A DNA stretch of 64,000 bases from Membranipora membranacea (lineage: Eukaryota; Bryozoa; Gymnolaemata; Cheilostomatida; Membraniporidae): assembly GCA_914767715.1 (NCBI GenBank), contig OU612069.1, forward strand, positions 21,695,387 to 21,759,386. Direction: 5' to 3'. A program made the position numbers and the translations under genes. The notes below the pieces were generated by a model. It saw only the letters and a program-made list of their open reading frames with translations. It searched no databases and was not told where the DNA came from. This document shows positions 12,801 to 21,116 of the stretch, one piece after another. How positions within the stretch are numbered: the first letter of the stretch is position 1; every line of letters starts with the position of its first letter.

Positions 12801-13729
12801 ACTTCTTTACTCACTCTTGACAGATTTATCCCTGTTCCGTAAGCTGAATATTGATATGCAACCTTCACCTTTGCTGTCAGTGTACCCATTAGCAGTACCA
12901 ACTATAATCTGGAACCTGTCAAATTTAGCTGGCTGGAAAGAAATATTCATGAATATCTGACCAAAGGAGCATCATATTTCATTAATCATCAAATAAAGGT
13001 AGGTATAGAATTTCCAAACAGGTGAAATATTAACAAGAGCATATTTTTGCTATTTTCCATATGCTTAAATTTGGGGCTAGCCAAAATTTACATACCCTTA
13101 TTATGATAGATGCTATCTAAGCTAGCCAGATGTAGTTCTTACTCACAGTAAGCTGAAACTTACATAGATAAACAAAACTGTGGATCATATCTGATGTTGG
13201 AATCATTGGCTACTCATAGAAAGCAATATTATTGTACTCACAATCATAAAGTTGTTAACGAAATCAAGACTAGGGACACCAACAACAGCTGGCAATTCCC
13301 ATTCCGCATGTTTCAGGTTCCAAAAATACAATTGTGGCCATGTGCGACCCCTGAGCGATAAAAATCAAGTTTGTGAGTATCAGTATTAATATCTCTGCAT
13401 AATGAGCCATATAATGATGATCCGGTGCGATATGGCAAAGCATAAGCAAACACAGCAACAATATTGCCTCAACATCTGATCTGAGTTTTAAAAGGATGAC
13501 ATGTATTGGCTTAGATATGAATCAACCTATGTCAATATTTGTGTAGCTGCATACTTTTCATCATGATAGCACAACACCAACATTTTTGCCTAGATTGAGC
13601 TTGCCAATTAAACACATAGAAACAGAGAGTGTTTAGTGATGACACCTGTGCTCTGATTGCTGCTACTTACAAAGAGCCATGGAAGAAAGCTGTCAGGATC
13701 AACAGAGCTAGTCGAAAATAACCTTCCAT
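744..13729 (-). CDS. Secreted two-module beta-propeller-like / EGF protein, 20 exons, 3' end outside window
   Basis: Exons in order of translation: 13671-13729, 13242-13350, 12815-12932, 12480-12668, 11941-12056, 10423-10573, 9787-9874, 8925-9091, 8629-8793, 7956-8096, 6655-6766, 6147-6243, 5638-5749, 4978-5166, 3200-3333, 2463-2628, 2102-2180, 1642-1838, 1291-1455, 744-869. All joins use AG acceptors and GT donors and keep one frame for 2,680 nt (893 codons), with no stop at the left end. The ATG at 13,729 opens a hydrophobic leader (MEGYFRLALLILTAFF), so the product is probably secreted or membrane-anchored outside the cell. Residues roughly 20-390 and 475-850 are two homologous modules. 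Each has an NHL-like strand (QDGIGKAARLKFPD in one, DDGISTAAHTLVP in the other), a SCARRV motif and a terminal block with CK..C..(T/A)MW. Three EGF-like domains follow the modules. I recognise no named orthologue. A six-bladed propeller fold is inferred, not shown. Confidence 0.85.
1291..6243 (-). CDS. Propeller-like module 2 (eight exons)
   Basis: Eight exons of 97, 112, 189, 134, 166, 79, 197 and 165 nt repeat the phases of module 1 exactly. The third and last exons have identical lengths in both modules (189 and 165 nt). Paired motifs include SCARRV, the donor-side VKTWLG (VETIIG in module 1), GVYV (GIYI in module 1) and TAMWL (STMWI in module 1). The exon set therefore arose by tandem duplication of a complete exon block. 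The protein sequences are now well diverged, so the duplication is old. Confidence 0.75.
2378..2400. repeat. Short (AAT)n microsatellite
   Basis: A run of ATAATAATAATAAT-type sequence in the intron left of exon 2463-2628. No function is apparent. Confidence 0.8.
6338..6562 (+). repeat. tRNA-derived SINE
   Basis: A tRNA-like head (about 6,338-6,410) has an A-box-like GGTTGGTTAGAG and a B-box-like GGGTTCGGACCC. The body begins CAGGTGTGCTCCGACCTGCC and contains CAACCTGGCGCAGAT. The body is shared with four segments inside the two CTCAG elements, which lack the tRNA head. The copy lies in the intron between exons 6655-6766 and 6147-6243 of the propeller/EGF gene. The open frames across it are shadows. 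Confidence 0.75.
6655..8096 (-). CDS. Two consecutive EGF-like domain exons
   Basis: Exon 7,956-8,096 encodes an EGF-like domain with cysteines in C..C.....YC...KCLCRLGWKGALC order. Exon 6,655-6,766 encodes a second one beginning CQHVLCSGHGTC and ending CVCNAEWRGEWC. The first exon is phase 1-1, usual for shuffled EGF domains; the second is phase 1-2 and leads into module 2. Only module 1 is followed by two EGF exons. The intron between them (6,767-7,955) holds a TA-flanked MITE. Confidence 0.85.
6926..7417. mobile_element. 492-bp MITE with TA duplication (Tc1/mariner-like)
   Basis: The ends are inverted over about 95 bp (6,926-7,016 against 7,325-7,417), starting CGGTTGACCAAAACCGCC. The motif GGTTTTGGTCAACC recurs inside. 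The element is flanked by TA at 6,924-6,925 and 7,418-7,419. It has no coding capacity. The TA duplication suggests mobilisation by a Tc1/mariner-type transposase, which is inference. Confidence 0.7.
8629..13350 (-). CDS. Propeller-like module 1 (eight exons)
   Basis: Eight exons of 109, 118, 189, 116, 151, 88, 167 and 165 nt with phases 2-0, 0-1, 1-1, 1-0, 0-1, 1-2, 2-1, 1-1. The 189-nt exon (12,480-12,668) carries QYQDGIGKAARLKFPD and then SCARRV. The next exon carries GNGKCGAGTLDM. The 165-nt exon (8,629-8,793) has CK.....C and STMWIG. The DG.G.AA.(F/L)..P signature is typical of NHL-type propeller blades. The whole set is repeated in module 2 with the same phases. Confidence 0.75.
9395..9480. 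repeat. Fragment of a dispersed repeat (TTGATTGTTCCAGCC type)
   Basis: The segment CTGATTGTTCCAGCC..CAGCACTCTC closely matches 10,350-10,392, which reads TTGATTGTTCCAGCCCTCAGCACC. These are probably SINE fragments in introns of the propeller/EGF gene. Confidence 0.4.
10290..10395. repeat. Possible tRNA-related SINE fragment
   Basis: A weak B-box-like GGGTTGAAGTCCC is followed by the same GATTGTTCCAGCC tail as at 9,395. The A-box is not convincing. It lies directly downstream (transcript sense) of exon 10423-10573. Confidence 0.35.
13671..13729 (-). CDS. First coding exon: start codon and signal peptide
   Basis: The ATG at 13,729 reads into a short polar start and a run of L/I/A/F typical of a signal peptide, ending at a GTAAGT donor (13,665-13,670) in phase 2. 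The next exon (13,242-13,350) begins with the single base that completes the codon. The start is chosen because it is the only Met that places a leader in front of the first module and matches the phase of the downstream exon. Confidence 0.75.
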
Positions 13730-13921
13730 TGCCCAGATGATTACTAGCTGCAGTGAGACTTAGCATGTGAGTTGTGCTCTCTTATGCACTGTACTCAAAA
13801 ACTGATGAAGAATGCGAGGCATTTTGATTGTTGGAAACCCAAATTGTAGTTAATACATTATGTATTGGCTATTCATTGACAGCATTCAGCTTGAATGGAT
13901 TGCATAGATAGGTTTAGACAC

Positions 13922-13951
13922 ATATATATATATATATACATATATATATAA
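13922..13951. repeat. (TA)n microsatellite
   Basis: A run of ATATAT with one interruption, about 200 bp upstream of the start codon of the minus-strand gene. Confidence 0.85.
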
Positions 13952-14707
13952 TTATCTATACCTTAATTGTCAGCAACAATTCATCATTACTATGTCTTAT
14001 GTTTTTCATGATGTGACATAAATGACAAAAAAGAAAAATGATACAAACAATGATTCAATGAAAAAGATCCCCCTCAATCTTGCCATATCTTTGCCATCCT
14101 TGACATGTGTCCTCTCCTCATTGGCTCACTAGAATAGTAGCACTCCACAATTTTGATGTTATCTTCCCTAGTATAGCTCATTGGCTGAGTTGCTTGTCTT
14201 ACTTCGCCAGTAGTAGAATGACGGCCGACTCCTGCCAGGTTCACCACAGGAAGCCTGCCGGCGAGACAGATCGAGCATTGCTCTCTCTCTCATTCACGCC
14301 GTTACTCTGTATTGTACTTGTTGTATTCATCATGAGATATGAGTTTGTTTTCTGTCAGGGTTGGCTCCCTTATCCAGTTTCTGTCGGGGCTGGCTCCCTT
14401 AGCTGATGATTGAAGAATCTGTCCCACTCTGCAGTAGGGAGTTTCTGTCAGGATTTTCTCCCTTAGGTCCAGCGAAGCGTCGGGCACTAAGCCGATATTA
14501 GTGGATCCCGGTTAAGGCCAATCAACTACTGGCGCTTAATTATTATTATTATTATTATAATTATTATAATTAGTAGCAACTTTATTTTTGGCAGACAATA
14601 TCATCATATCCTGTTTAAATTTGAGAAACATTTGGGTTTGAGACATCACCAAAAGATTGACATAATTATTGTCAGAAGCCTGGCCAACATCTCCATAATT
14701 TTCTCAA
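13952..14707. other. Intergenic stretch with a 24-bp triplicated motif and an ATT tract
   Basis: Three copies of a 24-bp unit of type TTTCTGTC(A/G)GGG.TGGCTCCC lie at 14,348-14,371, 14,378-14,401 and 14,442-14,465. An (ATT)n tract is at about 14,537-14,575. I see no gene; the 99-codon frame at 14,107 has no recognisable domain. Confidence 0.5.
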
Positions 14708-15645
14708 TAAAGACCACTTGATGATGGATAAGGTGATACTGAAGGATTGTAAATACAGAAAAATTGGTTTAGCATGGGCTGGATTGACTACCAGAAGGCG
14801 TACGATTAAGTACTGCACTCATGGATCATTGAGACACTGAGAATGGTAGGGGTGGATATGAAAGCTTGGAGATTCCTTGAGACGAGCATGAGCAAGTGGA
14901 ATACCAACTTGGAGTGCGGAGGCCGCACACTGGCAAATGTGAACATCAAGAGGGGGATCTTCCAAGGTGACTCATTATCGCCGCTGCTTTTCATCGTGGG
15001 CCTCATACCTCTGAGTGTGGTACTACGAGAAGCGAAGCAAGGGTATACACTTTCCAGACCTCAGTCAGGTAAAATAAACCACTTGCTCTACATGGATGAC
15101 CTTAAACTATACGGCAAAAACAAAAAGAACTGGAGTCATTGGTACAAACAGTCAGAATTTTCACCCAGGATATAAGAATGAAGTTCGGAATACAGAAGTG
15201 TGCTAGAGTAGTGATGAAGAGAGGGAAACATGAACAGGATGAGGGGATATTGTTACCTGATGGAGAGCCGATGAAAGTCTTAGGAGAACAGGACTACAAG
15301 AACTTGGGGGTGCTGGAAGCTAACGACATAAAAATGAAAGAGATGAAGGAGAAAATAAGGAAAGAGTATTACAGAAGACTAAGACTACTATTGGAATCAA
15401 AGCTTAATGGAGGATACGTTCTCAAAACAGTAAACACATGGGCGGTTGCTGTCCTCAGATACTCTGGAGGAATACTTGACTGGACAAAGGAGGAGCTTGA
15501 GGTTATGGACAGAAAAACCAGAAAACTGATGAGTATAAAAAGAGCGCTACACCCAAGGGCTAATGTGGCAAGGCTGTATTTGGCAAGGAATGAAGGAGGA
15601 AGAGGATTGAGAGCAGTGGAAGAAACTATCAGGACAGAGGAAATG

Positions 15646-16029
15646 TGACATACAGGTACCCCTGTACCTGTGTGCCACATTGTCCACCACTGGCGGTTGG
15701 TTGTTCAACATTACTGTGCATTACAGATTAAGCTACTTGATAACTTCCTAATATACTCTTTACCATCATCATTGGGTTATTTATCATCGCTTTATCATTT
15801 ATCATCGCTTAATTAGGAAGCTCAATCTCCTGTTTTGAGTGTCATGTCTAGGTCATGTACCATCCTTGAATGAGCATCGTTAATTAAATCCTGCAGTATC
15901 TTTCTGTAATGTAAAGTAGCATTTTTTATAAAGATCAGTTGCTAGCGGCATTTTGAATGGAGTAGTCGTGTCTGAATAAAACCGGAAAACTGCCAACAAC
16001 ACAAATTGTCGGTGTATCGTACAGAACAC
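15646..16029. mobile_element. 384-bp insertion inside the LINE
   Basis: The reverse-transcriptase reading frame stops after ..RTEEM at 15,645 and resumes as GLSDYIKHEDKG at 16,030. The bases between form an insertion. Its left end contains a short palindrome around CAGGTACCCCTGTACCTG. I could not define a clear terminal repeat or target duplication, so the element type is unknown. Confidence 0.6.
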
Positions 16030-16630
16030 GGACTATCGGATTACATAAAACATGAAGACAAAGGACTCAACAGATACCTCAAGAGTTTTGAGAAGAAAGA
16101 AACCAAGCGAGAGACGCAAGATGGAGGAGAAACAACAGGAATGGAAGAACAAAGCATTACATGGGCAGTACACCAAGATAGCAGATCGAACAGACACCAA
16201 GAAAACATACAAGTAGATAAAGAATGGCTACATGAAGAAAGAAACAGAATGACTACTCATGGCTGCACAGGATCAGGCTTTACCAACACGATGGAAGAAA
16301 GTACATAATATAGAGAAACGAGGAGGTACAGCACTGTGTAGAATGTGTAATGAACAAGAAGAGACCGTGTTTCATATACTCAGTGAGTGTTCAAAAATAG
16401 CACAGACAGAGTATAAGAAATGCCATGACAAGGTGGCACAACGGATTCATGAGAAGGTGGAAAAATATCAGGATCTGGCGAGAGAAATAAGAAAAATATG
16501 GAACACATCAGTAGGACATATAAAATCAAGTAGGTTGGAAGAATTATTTACCTTATTAGCCTTATTAGCACACAGTACATTACGTCAGCTGAGTTAAAGT
16601 AAAGGTTAAATGTTTTGCATGTGACAATCT

Positions 16631-16679
16631 GCCATGAGCTAATAGCTAGATGATGATCTGCTCCAGAGGAGCTCATGGC
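16631..16679 (+). other. Hairpin in the LINE 3' region
   Basis: GCCATGAGCT (16,631-16,640) and AGCTCATGGC (16,670-16,679) are a perfect 10-bp inverted repeat just downstream of the last LINE codon. Structured 3' UTRs are recognised by some LINE reverse transcriptases; that role here is inference. Confidence 0.5.
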
Positions 16680-16699
16680 AAAGAGTGAAATCATTATGG

Positions 16700-17360
16700 T
16701 ACATGTAGGCAGTGTACAATTGAACGATGAAGAAAGCTTTCACTATGCTATGATAGGAAGTTTTACATGAGATAGCTTTAGGATTTGTTTATGTGATAAG
16801 TCATAATTATCAGTCATGGTATGCTATTTGCTGACTGTTACACATGGTGTTTCCCCATATAAAATAATTCCAGTTAGGGGACTCCCCAATTCCCATAGAC
16901 TTTAAGCCAATAAACAAAGTTAAGCGTTATAATTTGGGAGCATTGCCAAGTAAGTGATGCATAAAATATTGAAGATTAGTAAGTAAGATTCAGTAAGAAT
17001 AAATCGGAGAAAATTTGACCCGTAGGAAGTACGTCATTTAAAATATATAACCGGTCATTCACACGATAACGCTTGCAGTGTACACATGAGAGATGAGATA
17101 TCAATGGGCATCAACTGACAGAAAAATGAGCATCAGGGCGATTGGTGGTAATAGCCTCCAAAGCTTCCAACTGTGTGGATATCAATAGGTAAAGACATTG
17201 TGACCTATTCACTATGTTTCCATGGGTCGATTTGACACCAGTTTCAAATTTGATCGATACATGGGAATGACCTTTAATAAGTCAACTTCCGCTTCTGCCG
17301 AATGACATTTTTGACGCGAATACAAATAGCTTGTTGAATCAAACAATTATTCCGAATAGG
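16700..17360. other. Intergenic, nothing recognised
   Basis: No exon, terminal repeat or RNA gene is recognisable in this stretch between the LINE remnant and the tRNA-like sequence. Confidence 0.4.
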
Positions 17361-17437
17361 CGGCGTGGCGGCTTGCAAACAATGCCTTCAAGGGCAATTG
17401 ACGTGGGCGATCCGGGTTCGAGTCCCGGCCGTGGCAG
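17361..17437 (+). repeat. tRNA-like sequence (SINE or tRNA pseudogene)
   Basis: A strong B-box and T-arm (CCGGGTTCGAGTCCCGG) is followed by CCGTGGCAG. The upstream half is too degenerate to fold as a normal D-arm and acceptor pair. Probably a tRNA-derived SINE head rather than an active tRNA gene. Confidence 0.45.
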
Positions 17438-17994
17438 ATGTTTTTCATTTTTAAAATCAAAATTGGAGCACTCATTCGAGGCATGGAACTATAGTGAATG
17501 ACATGCAGGCCTGGTTTAAAGAGCAAAAAAAATACAACCAATATAATAATTGTGTATCTGAGAAGCCTGTATTATGTCTATCAAACTCAACTCTCTCCAT
17601 TAGATTGAAAGGTTTATTACTTTAAACAGTGTTGCCACTAGTCTTAGTCTAACATTTTAATACGATCTATATTAGTGCAAACACCTACTAGGGAACTACC
17701 ATCCAAGAGTGAGAGATAAAAATGCCGAAATTGCTTCCTGTGCACCATATAACTGAGATGGCTGAGAATGATATAGTATAACATCAAGAGCTCCTTTGTA
17801 GACAGGTAATGAATATATACCAGGCTTACAATAGTTGATTTACCTTTGCCTCCCTCACCCCACATGCCATAACATTCAGTGCTAACTCCATGCTCAGAGC
17901 ATCTTTGGCTAACAAATAGAAATAGCTGAGAGCCATTCACTCTCAATAATCACAAGGAGTGTAGTTTAGACTATGCCAATAATCAGTCCTCATA

Positions 17995-18694
17995 CCGTAA
18001 GGTCGCGTAATGTAGCCGCATGGTTAATGTCCATGAGTGGTTAGAGCTTAGTCAAGCATACCGCGGTTATAAGGGCATTGTTTCCAAATTTTATAGGCAG
18101 GCGGCTAATGAGTGAACCAAGGAGTAAAAGTCTTTTACTCCTTGAGTGAACATACATACTGACTCAATTGTAACATGCTAGCATCAACTATATATCTCTT
18201 ATTTTTATTAACAATATCCGACCTCAGAAGAGACATATAAAATTGGAGAGCTCAATGTATGATCATTTTCTTTTGGTGTAACGAGGCAACAACAGTCAAG
18301 CAGTTGTTGCCTCGTTACACCTACATAAAATTATCATCCAATTAGAAACGACCTGACCAATAGTTAAACAATCAGCATTCTTCTTTTCCATCTAGTCGAA
18401 ATGCAATGCTTATTATTATGGCAGACAGATATGTATCATAATGTTTTGTTTTGAAGAAGTAAGTAGGACAGCTGTGGGCTGTGGTCAGGTCTGTGCAGTG
18501 TGGTGGGAGGGCATTAGCATGTAACACATAGTGTGCACATTTCTTGATCATTATATTGCCTGGGCGGCTAGATATTGTGGTTAAATGACAGTGGGCTTGC
18601 TGGTGTGATATGGCTAAAATCTGTGTTTTGTTACCTAAATTAAACCAGGCCTGTTCACCAACAAGCCACGTGGTTACAATACGCGACCTTATGG
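17995..18694. mobile_element. 700-bp TA-flanked TIR element
   Basis: The ends are CCGTAAGGTCGCG and CGCGACCTTATGG, an inverted pair with one mismatch. Flanks are TA at 17,993-17,994 and 18,695-18,696. Both arms of the palindrome have the uninterrupted site (CATACTACTTG at about 53,497). A 19-bp perfect hairpin stem lies inside (18,275-18,293 with 18,303-18,321). No transposase is encoded, so it is non-autonomous; the TA site suggests Tc1/mariner-type mobilisation. Confidence 0.8.
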
Positions 18695-19126
18695 TACTAC
18701 TTGCTGTGACACCAAGTTTGAGTTTTTTTAGCATCAGTCAGAATATTTTCAGTAGTCAGTGGTTCTGCGGAAAGTATGGCCTCATTCACATATCACTTCT
18801 CTCCACTTAGGCATGTAGGACAATTGATACAAAGTAATTCCTCGCTCAACTGGTGAGCGATGTTGTACATTTCTATTAGTAGCAAAGTGTTCTGATAATT
18901 CTGCTAGCATAGTTTAGCTGATGTATTCTATTTATGCAGTTGCTGGCAATATTAACAGATCGCACAAAATATAACGTAGGGTATGGTACAACACAGAAGA
19001 GTTTAACATAAGTATTTTGTCGGGTCATCATACTCATTACTAAGAGTTTTCTGTGCTTACAAAAATTGTGAGCGGACAATTCGAATGGAATGCTTTCGAT
19101 TTCCAACATGACGAAAAGAAAAGATT

Positions 19127-19192
19127 TGCCCCGGCGGGGATTTGAACCTGGGCCTCCCACGTTATAGACTTTGATGCTACCTTGCACAGCAA
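19127..19192 (-). repeat. tRNA-derived segment within the arm repeat
   Basis: On the minus strand it reads GCATCAAAGTCTATAACG, then GGAGGCCCAGGTTCAAATCC and CCGCCGGGGCA. That is a tRNA-like anticodon region, T-arm and acceptor end. Related, more decayed versions occur in both palindrome arms (about 49,988-50,038 and 53,856-53,922). The D-arm side is degenerate, so this is not called as a functional tRNA. Confidence 0.5.
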
Positions 19193-19341
19193 TATCTATT
19201 CATTACAGGAGATCTTGCATGGTAATCTAAATACAAACTCATTGAATACAATGTCAATCCAATTATATAATACTGACTAGAACTGTAATGGCTTATACTA
19301 TAACTATACAATAGCAATAATGAATGTAATTTATTTAGCAG

Positions 19342-20870
19342 GCAGAATTGGTTCGGTCCCAAAACGGCCCGCGGCCCAAAACGGCCCGCGGCCCAAAACG
19401 GCTCAGCATGATTTATGAGTTCTCCAAGTCCCAAAACCTCTAAAAAATGAGTTAAGTCAACGAACTTAAGTTTTTGGGGAAAAACTTAGGTTTTCAAATT
19501 TTTCAAAAAAACGGCCCATCTTGGTTGTTGAGTTCTCCAAGTCCCAAAACCTCTAAAAAATGAGTTAAGTCAACAAACTGAAGTTTTTGGGGAAAATCTT
19601 AAGTTTTCAAACTTTTCGAAAAAACGGCCATCTTGGTTTTTGAGTTCTCCAAGTCCCAAAACCTCTAAAAAATGAGTTAAGTCAACGAACTTGAGTTTTA
19701 GGGAAAAACTTAAGTTTTAGGGAAAAAACTTAAGTTTTAGGGAAAAAACTTAAGTTTTTGGGAAAAACTTAAGTTTTCAAATTTTTTGAAAAAACGGCCC
19801 ATCTTGATTTTTTAGTTCTCCAAGTCCCAAAACCTTTAAAAAATGAGTTAAGTCAACGAACTTAAGTTTTTGGGAAAAAACTTAAGTTTTCAAATTTTTC
19901 AAAAAAACAGCCCATATTGGTTTTTGAGTTCTCCAAGTCCCAAAACCTCTAAAAAATGAGTTAAGTCAACAAACTTAAGTTTTTGGGAAAAATCTTAAGT
20001 TTTCAAACTTTTCGAAAAAACGGCCATCTTGGTTTTTGAGTTCTCCAAGTCCCAAAACCTCTAAAAAATGAGTTAAGTCAACGAACTTGAGTTTTAGGGA
20101 AAAACTTAAGTTTCAGGGAAAAAACTTAGGTTTTAGGGAAAAAACTTAAGTTTTTGGGAAAAACTTAAGTTTTCAAACTTTTCGAAAAAACGGCCCATAT
20201 TGGTTTTTGAGTTCTCCAAGTCCCAAAACCTCTAAAAAATGAGTTAAGTCAACAAACTTAAGTTTTTGGGAAAAATCTTAAGTTTTCAAACTTTTCGAAA
20301 AAACGGCCATCTTGGTTTTTGAGTTCTCCAAGTCCCAAAACCTCTAAAAAATGAGTTAAGTCAACGAACTTGAGTTTTAGGGAAAAACTTAAGTTTCAGG
20401 GAAAAAACTTAGGTTTTAGGGAAAAAACTTAAGTTTTTGGGAAAAACTTAAGTTTTCAAACTTTTCGAAAAAACGGCCCATCTTGATTTTTTAGTTCTCC
20501 AAGTCCCAAAACCTTTAAAAAATGAGTTAAGTCAACGAACTTAAGTTTTTGGGAAAAAACTTAAGTTTTCAAAAAACCCGCCCATCTTGATTTTTGAGTT
20601 CTCCAAGTCCCAAAACCTCTAAAAAATGAGTTAAGTCAACGAACTTAAGTTTTTGGGAAAAATCTTAAGTTTTCAAACTTTTCGAAAAACAGCCCATCTT
20701 GGTTTTTGAGTTCTCCAAGTTTCAAAACCTCTAAAAAATGAGTTAAGTCAACAAACTTAAGATTTTTTGAAAAAACTTAAATTTTCGCAAAAAACGGCCC
20801 AGCATGATTTTTGAGTTCTCCAAGACCCAAAACCTCTGTAAAACAACAAGTCAACAAAGTTAAGTAAATT
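19342..20870 (+). repeat. Left tandem array, about 12 units of 112 or 171 bp
   Basis: The core GTTCTCCAAGTCCCAAAACC recurs at about 19,418, 19,530, 19,644, 19,816, 19,928, 20,040, 20,210, 20,322, 20,494, 20,599, 20,709 and 20,814. Spacings are near 112 bp or near 171 bp; the longer units carry extra AACTTAAGTTTTAGGG sub-repeats. At the left edge CCCAAAACGGCCCGCGG is repeated about three times. The array is the inverted counterpart of the one at 24,516-24,872. Confidence 0.9.
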
Positions 20871-21116
20871 CTAACCTGATAGAAATAAATGTAACAGTTG
20901 ACATGGCTGAGGACAATAAAATACTATGTAAATGCAAGGATGTCCAGTTTACGTGCAGAATGTGTTTGTTTTCGTAGTACATTTCTCAATGTAGTTTACA
21001 CCACTGTATATTTCGTTTATTTTTCATCAGAGCACTCACAGAACAATGATTGGATAACAAAATATTGACAAAGATTGAACTAGACAATGACAAACATACA
21101 GTGTAGTGAAGTTTAA

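Larger units (their letters stand above)
14708..16690 (+). pseudogene. Non-LTR retrotransposon reverse transcriptase remnant (R2-group-like)
   Basis: Reading across frames, the order is RT motif A (IDYQKAYD, 14,775-14,800), then RGIFQGDSLSPLLF, then the catalytic box LLYMDDLKLYG (about 15,085-15,120), then a C-terminal CCHC-like domain CRMC..ETVFHILSECS. GIFQGDSLSP and the AAQDQAL + CCHC tail are typical of R2/R4/NeSL-group LINEs. The endonuclease is not visible, so the copy is 5' truncated. It is dead: a frameshift at about 14,772, a TAA directly after AYD, a 384-bp insertion, in-frame TAG and TGA near 16,210-16,255, and frame changes near 15,165 and 16,255. Confidence 0.85.
17600..19341 (-). 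repeat. Third, single-arm copy of the foldback-element arm
   Basis: This stretch matches the right arm of the palindrome (53,100-54,025) in the same orientation and the left arm (49,860-50,640) in reverse. It carries the same 100-codon open frame (17,644-17,946, minus). It is interrupted by a 700-bp insertion (17,995-18,694). Its outer end stops at the sequence AGCAGGCAG, where the MULE-associated array begins. It also keeps the tRNA-like segment of the arm near 19,127-19,190. Confidence 0.8.

Noticed and set aside
18372-18734. 120-codon minus-strand open frame
   Set aside because: It crosses the right end of the TA-flanked insertion into the host repeat, so it is a chance frame.
19342-20870. 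CRISPR array
   Set aside because: The repeats are contiguous units of about 112/171 bp without unique spacers, in a eukaryotic genome, and they are paired with an inverted array.
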